Shown here in pieces: positions 9,194 through 17,730 of a DNA stretch of 64,000 nucleotides (position 1 is the first letter of the stretch; every line of letters starts with the position of its first letter). The notes under the pieces are model-generated. The model had not been told where the DNA came from and did no database searches. It saw only the letters and a program-made list of their open reading frames with translations. Source of the stretch: Flavobacterium inviolabile (GTDB lineage Bacteria; Bacteroidota; Bacteroidia; Flavobacteriales; Flavobacteriaceae); the NCBI RefSeq assembly GCF_013389455.1, contig NZ_CP058278.1, forward strand, positions 620,001 to 684,000, written 5' to 3'. Both the position numbers and the translations under genes were made by a program.

Positions 9194-9880
9194 ATGTCTT
9201 TAAAAGTTATTGCCTTTGATGCCGATGATACACTTTGGGTAAACGAACCTTATTTTGAAGAGACCGAAAAAAAATTCTGCGAGTTAATGCAGGATTATTT
9301 GTCACACCAGGGCTTATCGCAGGAATTATTTAAAATCGAAATTGAAAACCTGCCGTTATACGGTTATGGCATTAAAGGATATATCCTTTCCATGATTGAA
9401 GCGGCTCTAAAAATATCGAACAATACGATTAACGTTGCCATTATTGAAAGAATAATCCAACTGGGAAAAGAACTTTTAGAAAAACCGATTGAATTACTGG
9501 ACGGCGTTGAAGAAACGCTGGAATCTTTAAAAGGAAAATACCGTTTGGTAGTAGCAACCAAAGGTGATTTAAAAGACCAGCACCGAAAGCTTCACGATTC
9601 CGGCCTCGGGCATTATTTCCACCATATTGAAGTTATGTCGGATAAACAGGAAATCGATTACCAGAAACTGGTAACCCGTCTGGATTTGAAACCGGAAGAA
9701 TTCTTTATGATCGGAAATTCCCTGAAATCTGATGTACTGCCGGTTTTAGGAATTGGCGGCCATGCCGTTCACGTTCCTTTTCATACCACCTGGGCACACG
9801 AACGGATTGATCACAAAATAGAACATCCGAATTTCAGAACAATCGAAAAATTAACGGATATACTGCCGATACTATTATAG
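9194..9880 (+). CDS. HAD family hydrolase (YjjG/phosphatase-like)
   Basis: 228 residues. The N-terminal FDADDTLW places the nucleophile D9 and acid D11 of the HAD motif I (DxDxT). ATKGD near residue 120 is the motif II Thr region, followed by a conserved Lys and MIGNSLKSDV near 175 (motif IV). The cap lies between motifs I and II (type C1). Small-molecule phosphatase activity is the family norm; the substrate cannot be read from sequence. Its stop codon overlaps the GTG start of the next gene by one base, which suggests translational coupling. Confidence 0.87.
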   Translation: MSLKVIAFDADDTLWVNEPYFEETEKKFCELMQDYLSHQGLSQELFKIEIENLPLYGYGIKGYILSMIEAALKISNNTINVAIIERIIQLGKELLEKPIELLDGVEETLESLKGKYRLVVATKGDLKDQHRKLHDSGLGHYFHHIEVMSDKQEIDYQKLVTRLDLKPEEFFMIGNSLKSDVLPVLGIGGHAVHVPFHTTWAHERIDHKIEHPNFRTIEKLTDILPILL

Positions 9881-10506
9881 TGAAGAAACAATTGGATATC
9901 GCTAACTGGAACCGAAAAGAGCACTTTGAGTTTTTTAGAAAATTTGAAGAGCCTTTTTTCGGACTTACCGCAACGGTTGACTGTACCAAAGCCTACAGCA
10001 CGGCAAAAAACCTGGGTATTTCTTTCTTTACCTATTATTTACACAAAACACTGGCAGCGGTAAATGCTGTCGAAGCTTTTCGCTACCGGATAGACGGTGA
10101 CCATGTGGTTGTTTACGACCGCATCGATGCTTCTTCTACGATTTTCAGAGAGGACAGCAGTTTTGGTTTCTCTTATATTGAGTACCACGAAGACATTAAT
10201 ACTTTTGCCGTCATAGCACAAAACGAAATCGAACGCGTTCGCAATACTTCCGGTCTTTTTACCCGGGAATTCAACAGCGACAATCTAATTCATTTCTCCT
10301 CTGTGCCATGGGTCAATTTCACCTCATTATCCCATGCCAGGAGTTTTACTTTAGCCGATAGCTGTCCGAAAATATCCTATGGCAAAATGACCACCACAAA
10401 CGGTGTAATGGAAATGGCCATTTCCGTTCACGTTCACCACGGGCTGGCAGACGGTTATCACGTTGGCTTATTCCTTGAAAAATTGCAGCAATTATTAAAC
10501 GAATAA
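9880..10506 (+). CDS. Chloramphenicol acetyltransferase-like protein (CAT family)
   Basis: 208 residues, close to the 210-220 of classical CAT. The C-terminal HHGLADG at 186-192 is the catalytic HHxxxDG motif, whose second His is the general base, and the SFFTYYLHKTL segment is also typical. The start is GTG, overlapping the upstream TAG by one base. There is no alternative ATG before the conserved N-terminal helix. Many chromosomal CAT homologues in Bacteroidota have no proven role in resistance, so the acceptor could be chloramphenicol or another hydroxyl compound. It is tightly packed with the HAD and Nudix genes. Confidence 0.85.
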   Translation: MKKQLDIANWNRKEHFEFFRKFEEPFFGLTATVDCTKAYSTAKNLGISFFTYYLHKTLAAVNAVEAFRYRIDGDHVVVYDRIDASSTIFREDSSFGFSYIEYHEDINTFAVIAQNEIERVRNTSGLFTREFNSDNLIHFSSVPWVNFTSLSHARSFTLADSCPKISYGKMTTTNGVMEMAISVHVHHGLADGYHVGLFLEKLQQLLNE

Positions 10507-10508
10507 AG

Positions 10509-10967
10509 ATGAAAAAGATAGCTGTTTTTGTTATTCTGAAACACAATGACGAATTGCTCCTGCTCAAAAGATTTAAAGAACCTTTTAAGGATCATTATAC
10601 TCCCGTGGGCGGAAAACTGGAACCTTATGAGATTCCGCATGAAACCGCCATCAGGGAAACATTTGAAGAAACCGGAATACAATTAAGTACCATCACCTTT
10701 ATGGGAACCCTGTTTGAAGTTTCTCCGGTAGATTATAACTGGATCAGCTTTGTTTACGTTGCCGATATTCCGTATCAGCCTGCTCCGGTTTCCAATGAAG
10801 GAATTCTGGAATGGATTCCTAAAGACAATTTAGGCACCCTAAAAACTCCGGAAACAGACGCGCATATATACCAGAAAATTTTCGAGGGTAAAAACTTTGC
10901 CTATAGTGCTAAATATGATGAAAACCTTGTACTGTTAAGCCTTACAGACGAGCTTAATCCGCTATAG
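10509..10967 (+). CDS. Nudix hydrolase (MutT-like)
   Basis: 152 residues. A complete Nudix box runs from G35 to G56 (G-x5-E41-x7-R49-E50-x-x-E53-E54-x-G56) and binds the metal used to cleave a nucleoside diphosphate linked to another moiety. The N-terminus (VFVILKHNDELLLLKRF) is the usual first strand and hairpin. Resemblance to 8-oxo-dGTP diphosphatases is general, and the substrate is not defined. It begins 3 bp after the CAT stop and touches the next gene directly, so it sits within a coupled run of four genes. Confidence 0.9.
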   Translation: MKKIAVFVILKHNDELLLLKRFKEPFKDHYTPVGGKLEPYEIPHETAIRETFEETGIQLSTITFMGTLFEVSPVDYNWISFVYVADIPYQPAPVSNEGILEWIPKDNLGTLKTPETDAHIYQKIFEGKNFAYSAKYDENLVLLSLTDELNPL

Positions 10968-11870
10968 ATGTTTCCCATTGCTTTCCATCCCATTTACAGG
11001 CATCCGCTTCCTGAAGGACACCGCTTTCCAATGCTCAAATATGAGTTATTGCCGCAACAGTTACTCCATGAAGGAACGGTAACGGCAGCCGCTTTTTTTG
11101 AACCCGGTTTACCCGACATGGAGCACATTACCGCCGTACATAAAAAGGAATATGTTGATGCCTTAACCGCACTAACGCTGGATCCGAGAGCTGTCCGCAA
11201 AATCGGTTTTCCGTTAACTGCCGAATTGGTTGAAAGAGAATTGCGTTTGGCACAGGGAACCATTTTAGGCGCCGAAAAAGCCTTACAGACCGGTATTGCC
11301 TTCAATATTGCCGGCGGCACACATCATGCGTATTCTGACAGAGGGGAAGCCTTTTGTTTGTTAAACGACCAGGCTATCGGTGCCCGGTACCTGATTCGTA
11401 AAAAACTGGCTGAAAAAATCCTTATTGTCGACCTGGATGTACATCAGGGAAACGGAACTGCCGAGATCTTTCAGAACGACAATGCTGTTTTTACTTTTTC
11501 CATGCATGGAAAATCCAATTATCCGTTTAAAAAAGAAATTTCCGATCTGGACATTGCCCTTCCGGACCACACGGATGACGAGGCTTATTTAGCCATTCTT
11601 ACCCGGACCTTACCGCAATTGATCCACGAACAAAAACCGGATTTTATTTTCTACCTCAGCGGTGTTGATATTTTAGCATCAGACAAGCTAGGCAAGCTGG
11701 GCTGCTCTGTAGCTGCCTGCAAAAGACGGGATGAATTGGTCTTGCAACTATGCCGGACACACGGTATTCCGGTACAATGCAGTATGGGTGGAGGCTATTC
11801 TCCCGACATTAAGACCATCATCGAGGCGCATGCCAATACCTACAGGGTTGCTGCCAATCTTTACTCATAA
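10968..11870 (+). CDS. Histone deacetylase-like (class II HDAC/acetoin-utilisation family) amidohydrolase
   Basis: 300 residues. The Zn-dependent deacetylase core is visible: GGTHHA with H119-H120 as the charge-relay pair, DLDVHQGNGT with D155, D157 and H159 (D157 and H159 as probable zinc ligands), and a late MGGGYS loop. Bacterial members deacetylate small molecules such as polyamines or acetylated lysines rather than histones. The start ATG directly follows the Nudix stop with no spacer. It is the last gene of the run starting at 9194 and faces the convergent ssb gene. Confidence 0.88.
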   Translation: MFPIAFHPIYRHPLPEGHRFPMLKYELLPQQLLHEGTVTAAAFFEPGLPDMEHITAVHKKEYVDALTALTLDPRAVRKIGFPLTAELVERELRLAQGTILGAEKALQTGIAFNIAGGTHHAYSDRGEAFCLLNDQAIGARYLIRKKLAEKILIVDLDVHQGNGTAEIFQNDNAVFTFSMHGKSNYPFKKEISDLDIALPDHTDDEAYLAILTRTLPQLIHEQKPDFIFYLSGVDILASDKLGKLGCSVAACKRRDELVLQLCRTHGIPVQCSMGGGYSPDIKTIIEAHANTYRVAANLYS

Positions 11871-11880
11871 ACTATTCAAA

Positions 11881-11914
11881 AAAAACAAAAGCTTATCCGA
11901 AGACAAGCTTTTGT
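11881..11914 (-). terminator. Terminator of ssb
   Basis: A 10-bp perfect stem ACAAAAGCTT / AAGCTTTTGT with a 10-base loop. On the minus strand it is followed by a T-rich run, so it mainly serves ssb. On the + strand the T tract is interrupted, but it may also stop the deacetylase transcript. Confidence 0.7.
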
Positions 11915-11923
11915 GTTGGTAAG

Positions 11924-12259
11924 TTACCTGCCTCCTAAAAGCAGCAGTTCATTGGCAACGACTTCCGTAGTATAGCGTTTGTTACCTTCTTTGTCTTCCC
12001 AGACTTTATGAACCAGCTTTCCTTCAACGGCAATTTCCTTTCCTTTTTCAACAAATTTCTCGATAATTTCTGCCGCTTTCCCCCAGGCTACCACGGTATG
12101 CCACTGGGTATCGGTGATCTTATCCCCTTTGTCGTTATAATAAACTTCATTCGTGGCAATGGCTAATTTTGCCAGTTTTTTTCCTTCGCCTAAGTTTCTA
12201 ATTTCGGGATCACTCCCTACATTACCGATTAACTGTACTTTGTTTCTTAATGCATTCAT
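11924..12259 (-). CDS. ssb: Short single-stranded DNA-binding protein
   Basis: 111 residues forming just an OB fold: MNALRNKVQLIGNVGSDPEIR, then AKLAIATNEVYYN, TQWHTVVAWGKAAEII and KEIAVEGKLVHKVWEDKEGNKRYTTEV. It ends in NELLLLGGR and lacks the flexible linker and the acidic DDDIPF-like tail that recruits partner proteins in canonical SSB. It is therefore likely a paralogue to a longer housekeeping SSB elsewhere. It binds ssDNA in the cytosol. No mobile-element genes are adjacent. Confidence 0.9.
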   Translation of the reverse strand: MNALRNKVQLIGNVGSDPEIRNLGEGKKLAKLAIATNEVYYNDKGDKITDTQWHTVVAWGKAAEIIEKFVEKGKEIAVEGKLVHKVWEDKEGNKRYTTEVVANELLLLGGR

Positions 12260-12345
12260 GGCTTATAAAATTAATGGTTCGACTTAAATCTGATCTCTTT
12301 TTTGCATTAACACTGCTGCACCACTTATAAAGAAGCGGGCAGTTA

Positions 12346-14112
12346 TTATTGGTTATTTTTGATGAATTTTGAATGCTGTTTTACATTTCCTTTAGCATCC
12401 TCTATACGCAGGAAATAAACTCCTCCGGCTAATTTTGAAACGTCTATTCCTTTTTCCATTACTGTTTGTTTTTCCGTTTTGCTGATTTTTCTGCCGTTAA
12501 AATCAAATATGGAGAATTGCATCTGGTCGTCCAATGTTTCAATACCTTTTACAAACAGGGATTCCGTCGCCGGGTTGGGATATACCGAAAAAGCGGTTTT
12601 ATCAAAATCCTCGCTACCTGCTGTAACCACATCTCTTTTCGCAATATAAAGTCGGTTTTTCTGCTCGGCAGCTATCGGGAGGTTGTTTAACTGAAAATCT
12701 ATAGACAGGTCGGAAACAACAGAAAAATTATCAGCCGTCGAATTCAGTACTTTCAGATCGCGCACGCCATTTGACTCACAAGGATAAATTTCACAGGATT
12801 GTACCACTCCCTGTTTACTGTATTTTGCCAGCAAAAGATAGAACTGATTGCTAAGATTGTAAACAAAGTTCGGAGCCAGATTCAAATATTTATAGAAGCT
12901 TCCGCCCACATATACATTATCCTGGGCATCGATATGTAATTTTGATAACCTTGAAAGGCTCAGTCCTGTAGTTGGAGCCTGATCGGAGGATATCCCTGCT
13001 CTTCGGGCCCAAACCAAACTTCCGGCAGTATTATATTTTACCAGAAAACCACCGTAATTACCAGGGAATTGCAAAATAGTACCATCAAAATTTGCGGAAG
13101 AATTATACACCCTTCCAGCCAAATAAACATCATTGGCAGCATCTACAGCAAGATCCTCCACCTTGGAATCGGCACCGCCGCTTGTAGCAGCAGTTTTTGC
13201 CCAGGCTACCGCTCCGGTATTGTCATATCGTACAAAAAACAAATTGGAATTTGAACTGCTTGTTCTGTTTAAGGTGATACTGCCAAAAGTTACCGATCTG
13301 GAAAAGAACTCTCCGGCAATATAAACATTCCCGTTATTATCAACAGTCATTGTTCTGATCTGCGCTCCTATCCTGTCGGCCGAAATACTGGTGTATGGTC
13401 CTGTATAACGGGAGGAAGAAACCCATTGAAGCGCTCCGTTACTCGCATCAAATCTCGCTACCAGGTTTTTATCCATGCCTGCTATTGTTGGCGAATAATT
13501 AGCTACCGGTAAGGTTACCCCATCAAAAGACAACTGATCATAGCCATAATTTGCGGCAAAATACAATTTATCGTTTTTATACTTTACATAACCGTTTCCT
13601 ACATACTGATCAAATACTTTGGACCAGACCAATGTTCCCGATAATGTATATTTTGCAATAAAGGTTTTTGTTGCATACGGATCCAGATTTTCTAAAACGG
13701 TACCACTGCCTAAATCCATGGTTCCGTTAAAAACACCGGCAATATAATAATGGGCATCACCATCATAATCAACAGACGTAATGATCTCAAGGCGGGATCC
13801 CCCGAAATGCTTTACATTCAGGAATGTTCCGTTTTCATCAAATTTTGCAATAAATGCATCACCAACAGTAGCAGTACCAGCCGGCAAACTCGTGTTTTGC
13901 AAAGTGGTTCCCTGTATAGAAGTGGTAGCGCCATTAAAGCTACCCACCATAAAATAGTTGTTGTCTTTATCAACAAAACTCAACGGTTTACTGTCAATTA
14001 TCGATGTGTTTTCGACCTTGATATTCCAAAGCCATTCACTCTGATTCAGTGCCTGACCGTACATGTCAAGAGCACTAATGCAAACCATTGCAAAAAGTAA
14101 TTTTAATCTCAT
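12346..14112 (-). CDS. Secreted SBBP-type beta-propeller protein with T9SS type A sorting domain
   Basis: 588 residues. A signal peptide (MRLKLLFAMVCISALDMYGQA) is followed by repeats of about 55-60 residues with cores such as DAFIAKFDENGTFLNVKHFGG, TFIAKYTLSGTLVWSKVF and GNVYIAGEF. These are typical of SBBP beta-propeller repeats: blades of the type (YIAG)-x-n-(FLVKYNTAGSLVWAR). The C-terminus (YPNPATESL to the final lysine-rich strand) is a T9SS type A sorting domain. The protein is predicted to be displayed or released extracellularly and may bind protein or glycan; no catalytic motif is visible. It is monocistronic and divergent from the GNAT-nitrilase gene. Confidence 0.85.
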   Translation of the reverse strand: MRLKLLFAMVCISALDMYGQALNQSEWLWNIKVENTSIIDSKPLSFVDKDNNYFMVGSFNGATTSIQGTTLQNTSLPAGTATVGDAFIAKFDENGTFLNVKHFGGSRLEIITSVDYDGDAHYYIAGVFNGTMDLGSGTVLENLDPYATKTFIAKYTLSGTLVWSKVFDQYVGNGYVKYKNDKLYFAANYGYDQLSFDGVTLPVANYSPTIAGMDKNLVARFDASNGALQWVSSSRYTGPYTSISADRIGAQIRTMTVDNNGNVYIAGEFFSRSVTFGSITLNRTSSSNSNLFFVRYDNTGAVAWAKTAATSGGADSKVEDLAVDAANDVYLAGRVYNSSANFDGTILQFPGNYGGFLVKYNTAGSLVWARRAGISSDQAPTTGLSLSRLSKLHIDAQDNVYVGGSFYKYLNLAPNFVYNLSNQFYLLLAKYSKQGVVQSCEIYPCESNGVRDLKVLNSTADNFSVVSDLSIDFQLNNLPIAAEQKNRLYIAKRDVVTAGSEDFDKTAFSVYPNPATESLFVKGIETLDDQMQFSIFDFNGRKISKTEKQTVMEKGIDVSKLAGGVYFLRIEDAKGNVKQHSKFIKNNQ

Positions 14113-14315
14113 ATCTGTGTTTTTATCATTATTTTGCCTAAAATAATAAAATTACAATAAATAATACAAGGTAAATTAGAATTATACGCAAACCAATTAG
14201 TTTTCGAATCCAAACTTCAAAAGAACCGCAAAAGGTTATACTGCAAAATTGCACTGCAGCCGGATCTTTATCCGACATTTAACCGTTTACTTTCGATTAT
14301 AAATAATTGTAAGCG

Positions 14316-14347
14316 TTTGTAAGCAGTTGGTATTTTTTGTAACTTTC
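14316..14347 (+). promoter_or_regulatory. Putative promoter of the GNAT-nitrilase gene
   Basis: TTTG at 14316-14319 and TAACTTTC at 14340-14347 are separated by 20 bp. This fits the flavobacterial TTG-N17-23-TAnnTTTG arrangement with one mismatch in the last base. The ATG lies 17 bp further on. TTGTAAGC occurs twice in the same stretch. Confidence 0.4.
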
Positions 14348-14363
14348 TGAAAAAACAAACCCC

Positions 14364-15896
14364 ATGCAAAAGGCAATCAATAAAGTCGAATTACGAAATT
14401 TAAAGATTGAAGACTATAAAGAACTCCGGAATTCCATGATGGAAGCCTATAGTGAGCTCGAAGAAGCTTACTGGGAAGAACACCAGATAGAACGTTTGCT
14501 GGAGATATTTCCCGACGGTCAGCTGGTCATACTGGCAGACGGCAAGGTTGTGGGCTCTGCCTTATCCTTAATTATGGATTACCGGAAAGCCAGTGCCAAT
14601 CATACCTATGAAAAAATCACCGGAAACTATACTTTTTCCACTCACGATCCCTTTGGCGATGTTCTTTATGGTATTGATGTGTTTATCCATCCCGATTACC
14701 GCGGACTCCGGTTGGGCAGAAGACTATACGATGCCCGTAAAGAGATCTGCGAACAGCTGAATTTACAGTCCATTATTTTTGCCGGCCGTATTCCCAAATA
14801 TGCCGAACATTCCAAAGCATTGACCCCAAAACAATATATCGAAAAGGTAAGGGTAAAAGAACTGCACGACCCGGTTTTATCTTTTCAGCTCAGCAATGAT
14901 TTCCACGTGATCAAGGTGATGAAAAATTACCTGGAAGGCGATGTCAGCTCACAGGAATATGCCGTGTTACTGGAATGGAACAACATCTATTATGAAAAAA
15001 ACCAGCAGCTTATCAACACCCGTAAAAGTGTGATCCGGCTAGGATTGATTCAATGGCAGATGCGTCCGTTAAACAACCTGGAAGCTTTATTTGAACAAGC
15101 CGAATTTTTTATTGATGCGGTTTCCGGTTATGCCAGCGATTTCGCGATGTTTCCGGAACTTTTCATCGCTCCGCTAATGGCCGACTACAACCATCTTTCG
15201 GAAGCCGATGCCATTCGGGAACTCGCCCGTTACAGCGAACCGATCCGTAAAAAATTCCAGGAATTTGCCATTTCCTACAACATCAACATCATTACCGGAA
15301 GCATGCCGCTGTTAGAAAACGGAAACCTGTACAATGTTGGTTTCCTTTGCAAAAGAGACGGAACGTCCGAAATGTATTCCAAGATACACATCACACCAAA
15401 CGAAGTGTTTTACTGGGGAATGAAAGGCGGTTCCCAGATCAAGACCTTTGATACCGATTGCGGTAAAATAGGCATCATGATCTGCTATGATGTGGAATTC
15501 CCGGAATTGTCCCGACTGCTGGCCGATGAAGGGATGGATATCCTGTTTGTCCCGTTTCTTACCGATACCCAAAACGGTTATACCCGGGTACGGAACTGTG
15601 CGCAGGCACGGGCTATTGAAAACGAATGCTATGTGGCTATTGCCGGTTGCGTAGGCAACCTGCCGAAAGTAAACAATATGGACATTCAGTTTGCACAGGC
15701 AGCTGTATTTACCCCTTCCGACTTTGCTTTTCCGACTAACGGGATCAAAGCAGAAGCCACACCCAATACCGAAATGACGCTGATTGTGGATGTGGATGTC
15801 GATTTGCTGAAAGAACTGCACGAACACGGAAGTGTCCGAACCATGAAAGACCGTAGAAAAGATTTATACCAGATTAAAAGACTAAAAACAAACTAA
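14364..15896 (+). CDS. Bifunctional GNAT acetyltransferase / carbon-nitrogen hydrolase
   Basis: 510 residues with two enzyme domains. Residues 1-210 form a GNAT N-acetyltransferase (VFIHPDYRGLRLGRRLYDARKE is the acetyl-CoA loop). Residues about 220-505 form a nitrilase-superfamily amidase with the Glu-Lys-Cys triad E265 (FPELF), K340 (YSKIHI) and C374 (MICYDVEFPE). The family is known as a fused two-domain protein in Bacteroidota and Proteobacteria. The substrates are not defined, but an N-acyl or amide metabolite handled by both domains is plausible. The following YfiT-like gene starts 5 bp after the stop, so they are co-transcribed. Confidence 0.93.
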   Translation: MQKAINKVELRNLKIEDYKELRNSMMEAYSELEEAYWEEHQIERLLEIFPDGQLVILADGKVVGSALSLIMDYRKASANHTYEKITGNYTFSTHDPFGDVLYGIDVFIHPDYRGLRLGRRLYDARKEICEQLNLQSIIFAGRIPKYAEHSKALTPKQYIEKVRVKELHDPVLSFQLSNDFHVIKVMKNYLEGDVSSQEYAVLLEWNNIYYEKNQQLINTRKSVIRLGLIQWQMRPLNNLEALFEQAEFFIDAVSGYASDFAMFPELFIAPLMADYNHLSEADAIRELARYSEPIRKKFQEFAISYNINIITGSMPLLENGNLYNVGFLCKRDGTSEMYSKIHITPNEVFYWGMKGGSQIKTFDTDCGKIGIMICYDVEFPELSRLLADEGMDILFVPFLTDTQNGYTRVRNCAQARAIENECYVAIAGCVGNLPKVNNMDIQFAQAAVFTPSDFAFPTNGIKAEATPNTEMTLIVDVDVDLLKELHEHGSVRTMKDRRKDLYQIKRLKTN

Positions 15897-15901
15897 GGTT
15901 T

Positions 15902-16441
15902 ATGGAATTAGAACAATTAAGATATCCTGTCGGAAAATTTATTGTCCCGACAGAAATAGACCGGCAGCACATCCAATCGTGGAAAACAACAATCCAATCG
16001 CTTCCACAGGAACTAAACGCCTTGGTAAAAGACCTCAGCGTTACCGAACGGAACTGGATTTACAGACCCGATGGCTGGAGCATCAAACAGGTTATCCATC
16101 ACCTTGCCGACAGCCACATGAACAGCTTTATCCGCTTTAAATTAACCCTAACCGAAAACGTACCGGAAATCCGTCCTTATGAAGAACACAAATGGGCTCT
16201 TACTGCAGACGGGCAGGATGACGACATCAGTGCTTCCTTGCAGATTATAACCGGCGTACACAACCGCTGGGTTTATCTGTTGGATACCTTAACCGAAGAA
16301 GATCTGGCTTTGTTGTATTTCCATCCGCAGCACCAGCGCCTTTATTCGCTGAAAGAAGCGATCGGGATTTACGACTGGCATTCCAGACATCACCTGGCAC
16401 ACATTAAACAAGCCCTGCATCATAAAGGAAATTTCGAATAA
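15902..16441 (+). CDS. YfiT/BstA-type DinB-superfamily protein (putative bacillithiol transferase)
   Basis: 179 residues, a four-helix DinB fold. MELEQLRYPVGKFIVP at the start, WSIKQVIHHLADSHMNSF near residue 60, and DWHSRHHLAHI near the C-terminus supply the metal-binding histidines. The sequence is characteristic of the YfiT group, which includes Bacillus BstA, an S-transferase that uses bacillithiol. The substrate here is unknown. A bacilliredoxin-type gene at 37970 also fits bacillithiol use. It directly follows the GNAT-nitrilase gene. Confidence 0.85.
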   Translation: MELEQLRYPVGKFIVPTEIDRQHIQSWKTTIQSLPQELNALVKDLSVTERNWIYRPDGWSIKQVIHHLADSHMNSFIRFKLTLTENVPEIRPYEEHKWALTADGQDDDISASLQIITGVHNRWVYLLDTLTEEDLALLYFHPQHQRLYSLKEAIGIYDWHSRHHLAHIKQALHHKGNFE

Positions 16442-16489
16442 AATACCTGCACTCTTAAAAACCGTATACGCCAACCAAAATCAGTTATC

Positions 16490-16837
16490 ATGAAAAAATG
16501 CCTTGAATGTGAAGAGAGAATTGTAGGCCGGGAAGACAAAAAATTCTGCAGTGACGGATGCCGCAATGCCTACAATAACAAAAAGAATAAAGATGTTACC
16601 AACCTGATGCGCAATATTAACAACAAACTGCGCAGGAATTACCGGATTTTGGCGGCTTTAAATACCGACGGAAAATCAAAAACCACCCGAACCAAACTTT
16701 TAAGCAAAGGATTTGATTTTGAATTTTTTACCGGCATTTTAAACACTAAAACAGGAAATACCTATTATTTTTTATACAATCAGGGTTATATGGCTTTAGA
16801 AAACGATTACTTTGTATTGGTAAAAAAAGACCTCTGA
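16490..16837 (+). CDS. Zinc-ribbon protein of unknown function
   Basis: 115 residues. The N-terminus holds a treble-clef or zinc-ribbon knuckle with cysteines 4, 7, 20 and 24 (CLEC, then FCSDGC), similar to the DUF2116 type. A basic helical segment with NKLRRNYR follows, then a C-terminal portion with GFDFEFFTG and YYFLYNQGY. Nucleic-acid binding is plausible from the knuckle plus basic helix but unproven. Similar small proteins are common in Flavobacteriia. It is 6 bp from the next gene and probably shares a transcript with it. Confidence 0.72.
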   Translation: MKKCLECEERIVGREDKKFCSDGCRNAYNNKKNKDVTNLMRNINNKLRRNYRILAALNTDGKSKTTRTKLLSKGFDFEFFTGILNTKTGNTYYFLYNQGYMALENDYFVLVKKDL

Positions 16838-16843
16838 TTCAGT

Positions 16844-17650
16844 ATGACAACACCAATAGCAATTTTAGGATGCGGATGGCTCGGCCTTCCGTTAGCGAAA
16901 GCATTAATCAATCAGCATTACCCTGTTAACGGCTCTACAACATCCGAAAACAAGCTTTCCCTTTTAGCCGAAAACCGGATTCATCCTTTTTTAGTCAGTC
17001 TGCATGAAGAAGCAACAAAGGGCGACATAACCGCTTTTCTTAACGGTCCTGAAATACTGATTATTGATATCCCGCCAAAATTGAGAGGGGATAATCCGGA
17101 AAATTTCACCGCAAAAATCCGGAATCTTATTCCTCATATCGAAACGGCAACAGTAAAGCAGGTCCTGTTTATCAGTTCTACTTCCGTATATGCCGATGAT
17201 AATTCGGAAGTTTCCGAAGCCACCATTCCGCAGCCGGATACCGAAAGCGGCAGGCAGCTTCTGGAAGCAGAACGGCTTTTACAGCAAAACAGTCATTTCC
17301 AGACAACGGTTCTCCGCTTTGGAGGATTGATCGGCAGCGACAGGCATCCCGTTAAATTTTTAGCCGGCAGGGAAAATATCGGAAATCCGGAAAGTCCGAT
17401 TAATTTTATTCATCAAACGGACTGCATCGGAATCATTTTAACAATAATCGAACAGCGTCAATGGGGCACCACTTTTAATGCCGTGGCACCGGTACATCCA
17501 GGCCGGGAAGCCTATTATACGCAAAAAGCAGCGGCATTAGCCCTGGCAGTTCCGAAATTCAACCATCAGAAACCTTCCGTTGGAAAGCGAATCAATACCG
17601 ATAAACTCACCACCGTTTTGCAGTATACTTTTAAAGTTTTGGATTTTTAA
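16844..17650 (+). CDS. NAD(P)-dependent epimerase/dehydratase-like protein (YeeZ-like extended SDR)
   Basis: 268 residues. The Rossmann dinucleotide motif GCGWLG is at residues 9-14, followed by LFISSTSVYADD near 110, where the SDR Ser and Tyr reside (the YxxxK lysine is not obvious). VLRFGGLIG and NFIHQTDCIGII follow. The pattern resembles E. coli YeeZ, an atypical SDR of unknown substrate. No signal or membrane segment, so it is cytosolic. Confidence 0.8.
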   Translation: MTTPIAILGCGWLGLPLAKALINQHYPVNGSTTSENKLSLLAENRIHPFLVSLHEEATKGDITAFLNGPEILIIDIPPKLRGDNPENFTAKIRNLIPHIETATVKQVLFISSTSVYADDNSEVSEATIPQPDTESGRQLLEAERLLQQNSHFQTTVLRFGGLIGSDRHPVKFLAGRENIGNPESPINFIHQTDCIGIILTIIEQRQWGTTFNAVAPVHPGREAYYTQKAAALALAVPKFNHQKPSVGKRINTDKLTTVLQYTFKVLDF

Positions 17651-17730
17651 TCATAATTAATTCTAACTTTATACTTTACAAAACCGGAATATCAGAACCA
17701 ACACACAAAAATCTTACGCTACCCAGTATT

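Noticed and set aside
9880..10506. CAT-like gene as an acquired antibiotic-resistance cassette
   Set aside because: No mobile-element genes or repeats nearby, and it is packed inside a chromosomal gene run; resistance cannot be claimed from sequence.
11924..12259. Short ssb as evidence for an integrated plasmid or conjugative element
   Set aside because: No relaxase, integrase, tra genes or direct repeats are present near it.
15312..15827. 171-residue antisense frame inside the GNAT-nitrilase gene
   Set aside because: The opposite strand encodes intact catalytic residues of the nitrilase; the antisense protein has no recognisable domain and Cys/His-rich composition typical of shadows.
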